Shown here in pieces: positions 26,677-34,523 of a DNA stretch of 59,564 bases. This stretch comes from an uncultured Prevotellaceae bacterium (GTDB lineage Bacteria > Bacteroidota > Bacteroidia > Bacteroidales > Bacteroidaceae). The stretch is from positions 1 to 59,564 of the forward strand of contig CACZVN010000013.1 of assembly GCA_902784615.1 (NCBI GenBank). Reading direction: 5' to 3'. The position numbers were made by a program, and so were the translations under genes. The notes beneath the pieces were generated by a model. It was not told where the DNA came from. It saw only the letters and a program-made list of their open reading frames with translations, and made no database searches. Position 1 is the stretch's first letter; the number at the start of each line of letters is the position of its first letter.

Positions 26677-28620
26677 TTATTCGTTTGTCAGAACGACGCC
26701 ACCATTACAGGGAATGGTGACAGTCAGCTGCTGTCGTTTGTTCTGTTTGATGGTTTTCACACTGCCGTTGAGCTGGGCATCGTCGCTATAGAACTGCAGC
26801 GAAGAGCCTGCGGCAAACATCGGCAGGGCGATGGTCTTCTTCAAGGGTTCCTTCTGGGCGTTGATACCCACGACAAACCACTGCTGACCACAACGGCGGG
26901 CCAGAATGATATACTTGCCGGGATAGCCGTCGATCAGTTTCACCTCGTCCCACGTTGTCGGCACGCGCTTCATGAAGTCGATGGCCCAGACAGGGGCATC
27001 CTCCAGGTTGTTGGGTGCCAGGGCGAAGTGCTGGACAGCACTCTGGAAGAGTACGGCCACGGCGAGGGCAAACACATCGGACGTACGACGGGTGGTACCG
27101 TGCTGGTTATCCGCACTGTAACGCTTGTTCAGGGCAGAACCGCCGAAGTCCATCGAACCCACGGTATTGCGCACGAAAGGATGGATACAGGCGTTATAGG
27201 CCTCCGCATCACAGGCTCCCTGTCCGAAGTGGAGGTTCTCGGAGGCCAGCACAGCCTCCGAGGCGGCATAGTTGGGGTACATCCGCTCCCAACCGCGCGG
27301 CAGCGTACAACCGTGGAAGATACAGAGCAGTCCGAAGTCATTGGCATCGCTGAGAATATCCTCGTAGAGCTGCATCATCGGCTGTTTGTCACCACCGAAG
27401 AAATCCACCTTGATACCCCGGATGCCGTTCTCCTGCATCCACTTCATCTCCTCCCGACGGATACGGCTATTGTTCATCTTACCGATGGGCGTCTGGAAAG
27501 CATCGTTCCAGGCACCATTGGAGTTGTACCACAGGAAGATGCCCACGCCCTTCTCCTTACCATAGCGGGCCAGTTCGGCGATCTTCTCGTAGCCGATCTG
27601 CTGATCCCAGAAGGCATCGATGAGCACACTCTGGTAACCCATGGCAGCCGAGAAGTCGATATAGCGCTTCTGTTCGTCGAAGTTACAGCTGGGGTCCATG
27701 CCGATGATCCAGCTCCACGAGCCCTTGCCATAGATATACTCCTGTGAGGCCTTGTACTTCGGCTGCACGAGGTCGAAGGCAGCCGTGGTCTCCACGATGT
27801 TCGCCAGCGGACCGACGGTGATGGTGCGCCACGGGGTCTCACAGGGCAGGGCGACGGCTGCCGACGTGGCACCGGCACCATTCAACTCGCCCGCCTGCGG
27901 GAAGCCGATACGGTAGTTGCCACCCTGCTCGTTCAACAGGCGACAACCCACATACCCGCCATCGGTACCCGTCTCGCTGATAAGCACCCACTGATTCTGT
28001 GCGGTCTTGAACAGACAGGGGAAGGTATAACCCTCGCCCCAGCCGTTCTTACCCACCGGCTCATCACAGGTATAAGGCGTCTCATAACTGGGTGATGTAC
28101 GTGCGAAACCTCCCATCGGCTTCGACTGCGGACAGAGGAACGAAGTCGTCCCCTCTGGCAATGCGAAGGCTGATGCTTCTTCCGTCACAACACAGACACG
28201 CGTCTCTTTCTGCGGAAGGATCCTGTAGCGGAATGCCACATCACGATCACTGACACGGAAGATGATGTCCATCACAGGCATCTCGGGTTTATCCTTCAGG
28301 GCATAGGTAGCCACTCCTTCCGTGGCCTCGTAATCCACACAACTCTGTTTGATGTTACGCAACTGGTAGGTGTCGCTGACAGCCTTTTGCGTTATCTCCT
28401 TCAACACTAGTCCCTGGGTAAAGTCACCGATATTGGTTTTCAGCCCCAGGGCCGAACGTTCTAACACCTCTCCCTCATAGAGCACGCGATAGCAGGGCTG
28501 TCCTCCCTCTATCAGTTCCAGAATCACTGCCACCTTTCCGTTCGGACTGGTCACCGTCTGGGCCTGTGCCGTCGAGAACGCCAGCATCAGCCCCAGTCCT
28601 ATTATGAATATCTTCTTCAT
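26677..28620 (-). CDS. GH97 glycosidase, retaining type (alpha-galactosidase-like)
   Basis: 647 residues, signal peptide ending AQAQ. GH97 contains inverting alpha-glucosidases (SusB) and retaining alpha-galactosidases (BtGH97b, nucleophile D415, acid/base E470). Here IKVDFFG gives D406 and LASEN gives E461, the same 55-residue spacing, so a retaining enzyme is predicted: alpha-galactosidase or a close relative such as beta-L-arabinopyranosidase. Periplasmic. It lies 21 bases after GH3; the spacer is a 14-base tandem repeat reaching into the ATG. Confidence 0.85.
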   Translation of the reverse strand: MKKIFIIGLGLMLAFSTAQAQTVTSPNGKVAVILELIEGGQPCYRVLYEGEVLERSALGLKTNIGDFTQGLVLKEITQKAVSDTYQLRNIKQSCVDYEATEGVATYALKDKPEMPVMDIIFRVSDRDVAFRYRILPQKETRVCVVTEEASAFALPEGTTSFLCPQSKPMGGFARTSPSYETPYTCDEPVGKNGWGEGYTFPCLFKTAQNQWVLISETGTDGGYVGCRLLNEQGGNYRIGFPQAGELNGAGATSAAVALPCETPWRTITVGPLANIVETTAAFDLVQPKYKASQEYIYGKGSWSWIIGMDPSCNFDEQKRYIDFSAAMGYQSVLIDAFWDQQIGYEKIAELARYGKEKGVGIFLWYNSNGAWNDAFQTPIGKMNNSRIRREEMKWMQENGIRGIKVDFFGGDKQPMMQLYEDILSDANDFGLLCIFHGCTLPRGWERMYPNYAASEAVLASENLHFGQGACDAEAYNACIHPFVRNTVGSMDFGGSALNKRYSADNQHGTTRRTSDVFALAVAVLFQSAVQHFALAPNNLEDAPVWAIDFMKRVPTTWDEVKLIDGYPGKYIILARRCGQQWFVVGINAQKEPLKKTIALPMFAAGSSLQFYSDDAQLNGSVKTIKQNKRQQLTVTIPCNGGVVLTNE

Positions 28621-28641
28621 TTAATGTTTAATCTTTAATGT

Positions 28642-31269
28642 TTAATCTTTCACACTAAACTCCATCACTTTCAGGTCTTCATCTTTCGACGAGGTACCAT
28701 AAAGGATCTGATAGCGCCCTGGCTTCACAGCCAATTCGTCAATCATCTCGTCGTAGTACTCGAAGGCCTCACCAGTAAGAGGAACCACAGCGCGTTTTGT
28801 CTCACCAGGCTTCAACGTCAGTTTCTTGAAACCCTTCAATGCCTTGATGGGGGCTCCTGGATCGTCAAGGCGCTTCACATAGACCTGAACGGTCTCTGTA
28901 CCTTCACGATCGCCTGTGTTGGTAACAGGAACGACAACAACGGTGAAAGCTTTTGTTTTGTTTGTCTTAGCGTACTTGGCAGTCATCTCTGCCTTCCCCA
29001 CATTAAATGTGGTATAACTCAATCCATATCCGAACGCATACTGAGGCACACCCGTGAAGTAACGATAGGTACGGTTTTTCATCGAGTAGTCGAGGAAGTC
29101 GGGCAGGTCGTTGTTCGAACGATAGAAAGTTACAGGCAGTTTACCACCAGGGTTGTAGTCGCCAAAGAGCACTTCTGCGAGTGCCTTCGCACCACCCTGT
29201 CCTGCATACCAGGCCTGAAGCAAAGCATCGTATTCTCCCTCCACACTGCCAAAGGCGATGGCAGAGCCTGAGCAGTTCACGAAGATCACGGGTTTACCCG
29301 TCTGGTGCATGGCCTTCACGAGCATCTGCTGTACCTTCGGCAGTTCGATGTCCTTCTTGTCGCCACCCTCACCTTCCATCTGGGCAGAGATACCACCGAT
29401 GATGATAATGGCATCGGCAGCCTTCACCTCGTTGGCGAGGTCATTGAAGTCCACGAGGATGCGTTCACAAATGTCACCACGCAACATAGCGAACTGTCCG
29501 TTGCCATGCTTATATTCGATTACGATGTCATATGTCTTACCTTTCTCCACAGGGAAAGACTTATATTCTGGCTTACGTCCGAAGCCGAAGAAACGACGGC
29601 CACCAGGCTGCGCCTCTTCCACCACTTCACCGTTCACCTTCAGCACATAGCCGTTATCGGTGGTAAGCGTGTACCTCATCTCGCCTGTAAAGTCGGCGAC
29701 ATACTCACCACTCACGCGAACAGAGAGCGAATCACGACTCACGCCCTGGGCAAAACCCCAGGCTCCGAAGGTTGAGAAGTTCAGTTCGTTATAGTAGTCG
29801 GTCTTCGCAGGCTCGCCTTCGAGTTCCTTATTATTAAAGAACTCCACCTTCGCACCCTTACCACCATTGAAGTCTTTCAGGTGGTGGATGGTGTTATACT
29901 CATCGTCGAGTTCACAAGCCTTCTGGTAGATGATGTTCGCACCAGGCACTGCGGCCTTGATACCCTCCAACAGTGAGTGCTTGTGGTTGTCGGTAGGCGT
30001 ACCACCGTAGTTACCATTCAGCAACTCTACATCGTCGGCATTAGGACCTAACACGGCGATAGTCTTAATGCTCTTCGAGAGGGGCAGTACACCACCCTTG
30101 TTCTCCAACAGCACCATCGACTCACGGGCAGCCTGCGTGGCCAACGCATCGTTCTCCTCGCTACTGATCACCTCTGGACCAAGTTTCGCCCACGGCAGCA
30201 TATCGGCAGGATCAAACATACCCAGTTCGAAACGTCCCATGAGCGTCTTGCGCAGATGTGCATCGAGGTCACTCTCCTTAATAAGACCTTTCTTCAGACC
30301 TTCGCCAAGCGACATAAACACCTTACCGCACTCCAGATCCGTACCATTCAGCACAGCATCCACCGAAGCCGTCAGTCCGTCCTTATGCGTCTCGTGCTGA
30401 CCCTTGTTAAAGAAATTATTGATGGCATCACAGTCAGTGAGCACGATAGCGTCGTATCCCCACTTATTGCGCAGGATATCAATGAGCAGACGGTCACTCG
30501 AACAACAGGGATTACCCTCGAAACGCTGGTAAGCACACATCACCTCACGTACGTTACCCTTCTTGACCAATGCCTTGAAGGCAGGCAGATAGGTCTCCCA
30601 GAGGTCACGGTTTGTAGGCTCTACATTCATCGAGTGTCGCAAGGGCTCAGGACCGCTGTGTACGGCATAGTGCTTCGCACAGGCGTGGGTTTTGAAGTAA
30701 CGGCTGTCGTTACCCTGCATACCCAGGACTGTCTGCACACCCAGTACGGCATTCAGATAGGGATCCTCACCACAGGTCTCCTGTCCGCGACCCCAACGTG
30801 GATCACGGAAGATGTTCACGTTCGGACACCAGAAGGTCAGTTCTGGATTACCTGGATAGTAGATAGCACCCTGGGGTACATTAAACAGACTGGGATCATT
30901 ATGATCAGTGCGATTCCAGTTGGCACGGGCCTCGTCGGAGACCTGCGAGAACACGTCGTACACCAGTTTTTCATTGAAGGCCGCAGCCATTCCAATGGGC
31001 TGGGGATAGACGGTATATCCACCCTGTCGCACACCATGACAGGCCTCACTCCACCAGTTATAACTGGGGATGCCCAGACGATCCACCGAGACCGACTTGT
31101 TCATCATCAGTCCCACCTTCTCCTCTGGTGTCAACAGCGACAGCAGATTCTCCACACGCTCCTCATTTGAGAGGGCTGGATTCTGGAAAGGATACTTAAA
31201 ACTGGTTGTCTGAGCCATAGTAATCATAGCCAGGCAACATAATACGGCTGATAATAAGGTCTTTTTCAT
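28642..31269 (-). CDS. GH3 beta-xylosidase / beta-glucosidase with PA14 insert
   Basis: 875 residues, signal peptide ending near TMAQ. The TIM-barrel domain has the KH motif (K199 H200) and nucleophile D279 in VLTDCDAI; the alpha/beta sandwich domain is interrupted by a PA14-like module (~475-610, FTGEMRYTLTTDNGYVLKVNGE), and a C-terminal fibronectin-III-like domain follows. This architecture is shared by exported beta-xylosidases and beta-glucosidases of gut Bacteroidetes. In a xyloglucan-like set it would remove backbone glucose or xylose. It is 2 bases downstream of the esterase-GH43 gene. Confidence 0.88.
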   Translation of the reverse strand: MKKTLLSAVLCCLAMITMAQTTSFKYPFQNPALSNEERVENLLSLLTPEEKVGLMMNKSVSVDRLGIPSYNWWSEACHGVRQGGYTVYPQPIGMAAAFNEKLVYDVFSQVSDEARANWNRTDHNDPSLFNVPQGAIYYPGNPELTFWCPNVNIFRDPRWGRGQETCGEDPYLNAVLGVQTVLGMQGNDSRYFKTHACAKHYAVHSGPEPLRHSMNVEPTNRDLWETYLPAFKALVKKGNVREVMCAYQRFEGNPCCSSDRLLIDILRNKWGYDAIVLTDCDAINNFFNKGQHETHKDGLTASVDAVLNGTDLECGKVFMSLGEGLKKGLIKESDLDAHLRKTLMGRFELGMFDPADMLPWAKLGPEVISSEENDALATQAARESMVLLENKGGVLPLSKSIKTIAVLGPNADDVELLNGNYGGTPTDNHKHSLLEGIKAAVPGANIIYQKACELDDEYNTIHHLKDFNGGKGAKVEFFNNKELEGEPAKTDYYNELNFSTFGAWGFAQGVSRDSLSVRVSGEYVADFTGEMRYTLTTDNGYVLKVNGEVVEEAQPGGRRFFGFGRKPEYKSFPVEKGKTYDIVIEYKHGNGQFAMLRGDICERILVDFNDLANEVKAADAIIIIGGISAQMEGEGGDKKDIELPKVQQMLVKAMHQTGKPVIFVNCSGSAIAFGSVEGEYDALLQAWYAGQGGAKALAEVLFGDYNPGGKLPVTFYRSNNDLPDFLDYSMKNRTYRYFTGVPQYAFGYGLSYTTFNVGKAEMTAKYAKTNKTKAFTVVVVPVTNTGDREGTETVQVYVKRLDDPGAPIKALKGFKKLTLKPGETKRAVVPLTGEAFEYYDEMIDELAVKPGRYQILYGTSSKDEDLKVMEFSVKD

Positions 31270-31271
31270 AT

Positions 31272-33752
31272 TTATTGTTTCTTGTATTTGAATTCATCAA
31301 TATCCACGTAGCCACCCTTCTTCTTTGTGGCGTAGTTGAAGATACCGAACTTGGTACCCATGAAGAATCGGCGCCAGTCGAAGCCCAGACGATAGTCCTT
31401 CGTACCGAGCTGCGTCCAGGTCTCTCCGTCGAGGCTGTAATAGAAGTTAGCCAAGTCCGTGCCAGGCATGAAGCCCTTGCGCTCCGTCTGCGGACGGAAG
31501 TCGGCATCGATGCGCAACCAGATCTTTGGCTGCTTCAGTTCGATGCTCTCAATGACCTTCTCCTCAAACTTCGTCACCTCCTTGTCACGGTCTGAGAGTT
31601 CCACCTTCTGCTCATTCATCTCCAGCGTGAGTTTCTTACCCCGCTTCTTGATGGTCAGAGCACCCGTATCGCTGTTGAAGGCTGCCAGTCCGGCACAGTC
31701 ACCGTCCTTCATCTTCGAGAGATCCATCACGATGACACCACTGCAGGTAGGACCCTCCATGCGCTGTGTCAGCGTGTTGGGCGCCAGATAGAGCGTCTTC
31801 ACCACACGGTTGGTCTTCAGGCGCAGGAAGCCGGGACGTTCCGTCAGGCTCCACGCATTATCGATGGGGTTATGGTTCCACTGCCAGTGCAGACCGAGTT
31901 TGGCATTCGAGAAGTCATCGCTCTTCACGATGGCCGTTTTGGGCTCCCCACTCTTGTAGGGCAGCATCGTTGTGGGCACCTTACCGTTCACGTCACCCAG
32001 CATCGGCCAGCCGTTGATCCAACGACAGGGCATCACGGTAAGCACACGGCCCACGCCCCCACGATCCTGGAAGATAATACCGTACCAGTCACCGTCAGGC
32101 GAATCAACGATGGTGCCCTGAGCCTCGTAGGAGAATCCTCCGAACTCCGACTCCAGGATCACCTGCTTCTCCCACGGTCCGTGGATATCGTCGGCACGGT
32201 AGCATACCTCGCGACGATGCTTGCCTGGGGCATAGACGTGCGAGATCATCAACAGGTAGTACTTACCATTATGTTTGATTACGCGCGAACCTTCGAGCAA
32301 TCCTTTCTCATCCTCCTCGCGCTGGAAGACCTTCTGATAACTGCCTTCAATGACGTCGGAGAGGTCCTGTTTCAGTTCCATCATCTCACCCGTACCATAG
32401 ATCACATACACACGTTCATCGTCATCGAAGAAAAGCGAGCAGTCGTGGAAGTGACGCATACGCGAAACGAGGTTCCAGGGGCCCTCAGCCTTTTCTGCCG
32501 AGAAGATATAGGTGTCGCCCATCGCACCCTGCTCGTTGGGAGCCAGCAGCGCATAGAACTTACCTTTATGATATTTCAGCGAGGTAGCCCACTGTCCGCG
32601 ACCATAGACCGTTCCCTGCAAGAGGTCGTACTTCGGAGAGTCTGTCAGACGGTCGAAGATATATCCCACGGTCTCCCAGTTCTTCAAGTCCTTCGAGGCC
32701 ATTACAGGGGCACCAGGCATCAGGTGCATCGTGGTGGAAACGAGATAGAACGTATCACCCACGCGAATCACGTCGGGATCGGGCACGTCAGCCCACAACA
32801 TCGGGTTCTGGATGGGCTCCATGTGGAGCGTCTCATAATCACCACCTCTCATGTTCTTTTCAAAAAGATTGTTCTTCTCGATGGTCCATCCTTCACGCTT
32901 CAGCAGTCCGCAGTCCTCGCCCACGAACATCTTTTTGGCATTCTCGTCACCCTTCAGTTGCCAGTCGAGCCAAGCCAGGGCAGGAACGGTGAACTCACCA
33001 CCATGGGCCTCACGATAGGTACCACCATGACCTACGGGGAAGTTGATGGCACAAGCCGGCACGTGGTGGATACGGTGGAAGTCGTCCATTCCGTTCTCGT
33101 AGGCGATATCCTCCTTGCCACCCAGCATATACATAATCGGCGTGTGAATCTCCTTCAACTTCTCCTTGGGAGGCATCGGCATACCGCCTACGGCCTGACT
33201 GGCGTTCTGCTGGTTGAAGAGACCGCTATTACAGATCATCAGCAACTTAATACGGGGATCGGCACAGTTGAAGAGTGTCTGCAATCCGCCACACGACATA
33301 CCTGCCACGCAGATGCTGTTCACGTCGATCTTCTCGAAGAAGGGCGACTTGGGGTCAGCGTTCTGGGCAAAGGCCCAGTCGATGCTCTCGATCTGCTGTT
33401 CTGTACGACTCATCGGACCCCTGTAATACTCGTCAACCATCGGGATGATACCCGTAGCCAATACGAGGTAGCCGTGTGAGGCGATCTCATTGAGGAAGTT
33501 CATGTGCTCCCAGGGAGAGTTGGAGCAGGCACCATTACCCCACACCAGGACGGGCAACAACGTGCCACCACCGAACTTCGAGAGGTCCTGAGGCGTGAAT
33601 ACAGTGTGCTCGGGCAGTCCTGGCACTTCGGTCATCACCACCTTATAGGGGCCCGTACCACCGTCTTCAATGATTCTCGATTTGGGCGTCTCCTGAGCAT
33701 TCACAAGGATACCCATTCCACAAAGGATGAAAGATAATACCAGTTTTTTCAT
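31272..33752 (-). CDS. Bifunctional esterase-GH43 fusion enzyme
   Basis: 826 residues, signal peptide ending VNAQ. Residues ~25-290 form an alpha/beta-hydrolase with nucleophile elbow GMSCGG (S153), an Asp candidate near 224 and His 242 (GHGG). Residues ~310-600 form a GH43 propeller with base D325 (DVPDPDVIRVGD), D437 (FHDCSLFF) and acid E487 (LLEGSR). A C-terminal ~200-residue beta-sandwich follows, of the kind accompanying GH43_12-type arabinofuranosidases. Predicted to remove acyl or acetyl groups and arabinose or xylose from the same polymer in the periplasm. Both active sites look intact. Second gene of the operon. Confidence 0.85.
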   Translation of the reverse strand: MKKLVLSFILCGMGILVNAQETPKSRIIEDGGTGPYKVVMTEVPGLPEHTVFTPQDLSKFGGGTLLPVLVWGNGACSNSPWEHMNFLNEIASHGYLVLATGIIPMVDEYYRGPMSRTEQQIESIDWAFAQNADPKSPFFEKIDVNSICVAGMSCGGLQTLFNCADPRIKLLMICNSGLFNQQNASQAVGGMPMPPKEKLKEIHTPIMYMLGGKEDIAYENGMDDFHRIHHVPACAINFPVGHGGTYREAHGGEFTVPALAWLDWQLKGDENAKKMFVGEDCGLLKREGWTIEKNNLFEKNMRGGDYETLHMEPIQNPMLWADVPDPDVIRVGDTFYLVSTTMHLMPGAPVMASKDLKNWETVGYIFDRLTDSPKYDLLQGTVYGRGQWATSLKYHKGKFYALLAPNEQGAMGDTYIFSAEKAEGPWNLVSRMRHFHDCSLFFDDDERVYVIYGTGEMMELKQDLSDVIEGSYQKVFQREEDEKGLLEGSRVIKHNGKYYLLMISHVYAPGKHRREVCYRADDIHGPWEKQVILESEFGGFSYEAQGTIVDSPDGDWYGIIFQDRGGVGRVLTVMPCRWINGWPMLGDVNGKVPTTMLPYKSGEPKTAIVKSDDFSNAKLGLHWQWNHNPIDNAWSLTERPGFLRLKTNRVVKTLYLAPNTLTQRMEGPTCSGVIVMDLSKMKDGDCAGLAAFNSDTGALTIKKRGKKLTLEMNEQKVELSDRDKEVTKFEEKVIESIELKQPKIWLRIDADFRPQTERKGFMPGTDLANFYYSLDGETWTQLGTKDYRLGFDWRRFFMGTKFGIFNYATKKKGGYVDIDEFKYKKQ

Positions 33753-33783
33753 ATTTTAATGTTTAATGCTTAATCTTTAATGT

Positions 33784-34431
33784 TTAATACACCGTGTTGT
33801 CAATGCTCTTGAACATCCCCAGATACTGCTTCGCCTTCTGCCGATACATCCTGCACGGCTCCTGATAGGCCTCAGGGATCGCGGTACCCGTATAGACATC
33901 CTTGAATCCGGCTTTTTTGACCGCTGTGTCGTCGAACGATGTCAGGTCCTTGCACTCCTTCACGTTCAGGCGCAGCAGCTTCTCCCCGTCGAAGTAGAGT
34001 CTCAGTTCGTGCATGCTACCCATCTCGATGTCGGGCGTCTGGGCGTAGATGAACATCACCTTACCATTCAGGTCGTAGAGATACTCCTCGTAGAATTCCC
34101 GTGCGGCAAAGTTGTATTTCGTCGTCAGGAAACTCAGGAAGTGTTTCGGATAGGGATCGTATTCCTCCTCGTCCTGCTCCACCTCGCCGAAGTACATGCG
34201 GATGTTCTCATGGTGCAGACCCGTAGCCGGCAGATTCATCACCACACTCAGGTTGTAATAGGCGGGCGGATAACCATCGTATGGATAGTCCTCTGCCATC
34301 TCAGCGATCACGGTCTTCTGTGCCTGATACACCTTGCGGATACTCTCAATAGTGTTTTGTGCCAGTACCACCTGTAGGCAGCCAACCAGCAACAGATTCA
34401 TAATGATGGTTCTTCTCATTGGTAAGTTCAT
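33784..34431 (-). CDS. Exported hypothetical protein leading the glycosidase operon
   Basis: 215 residues, not recognised. The N-terminus is hydrophobic, with either a signal-peptidase-I site (VVLAQ) or a lipobox-like LVGC; starts at 34431 or 34419 are both possible. The mature part is rich in aromatic and acidic residues (DEEEYDPYP, FYEEYLYDLNGKVMFIYAQ), soluble and beta-rich in appearance, with no known catalytic motif. It is the promoter-proximal gene, 31 bases before esterase-GH43, so it may be a small surface or periplasmic accessory protein for that system. Function is unknown. Confidence 0.7.
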   Translation of the reverse strand: MNLPMRRTIIMNLLLVGCLQVVLAQNTIESIRKVYQAQKTVIAEMAEDYPYDGYPPAYYNLSVVMNLPATGLHHENIRMYFGEVEQDEEEYDPYPKHFLSFLTTKYNFAAREFYEEYLYDLNGKVMFIYAQTPDIEMGSMHELRLYFDGEKLLRLNVKECKDLTSFDDTAVKKAGFKDVYTGTAIPEAYQEPCRMYRQKAKQYLGMFKSIDNTVY

Positions 34432-34446
34432 TTTAATGGAATAGGT

Positions 34447-34499
34447 TGCAAAGATAACGAAAAAAAATGAAAGACAGTTATTTTTTCGTTATCTTTGCA
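34447..34499. repeat. Perfect 19-bp inverted repeat holding two opposed -7 boxes
   Basis: 34447-34465 and 34481-34499 are exact inverted copies with a 15-base spacer. The left arm has TATCTTTG on the minus strand (34449-34456), correctly placed 17 bases from the first operon gene. The right arm has TATCTTTG on the plus strand (34490-34497), pointing into the 3' end of the GH9 gene where no plus-strand gene exists. As RNA it would fold into a long hairpin that could also end the GH9 transcript. Confidence 0.6.
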
Positions 34500-34523
34500 T
34501 CGAATATTCAGATACTTTATGAA

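Noticed and set aside
31872-33479. A 535-codon open frame antisense to the esterase-GH43 gene
   Set aside because: It lies wholly inside a gene with clear catalytic motifs, has no recognisable domain, and its His/Val/Thr-rich composition is what the complement of this codon usage gives. The same applies to long antisense frames inside GH97 (26581-27747), S46 (4643-5398) and GH2 (39797-40714).
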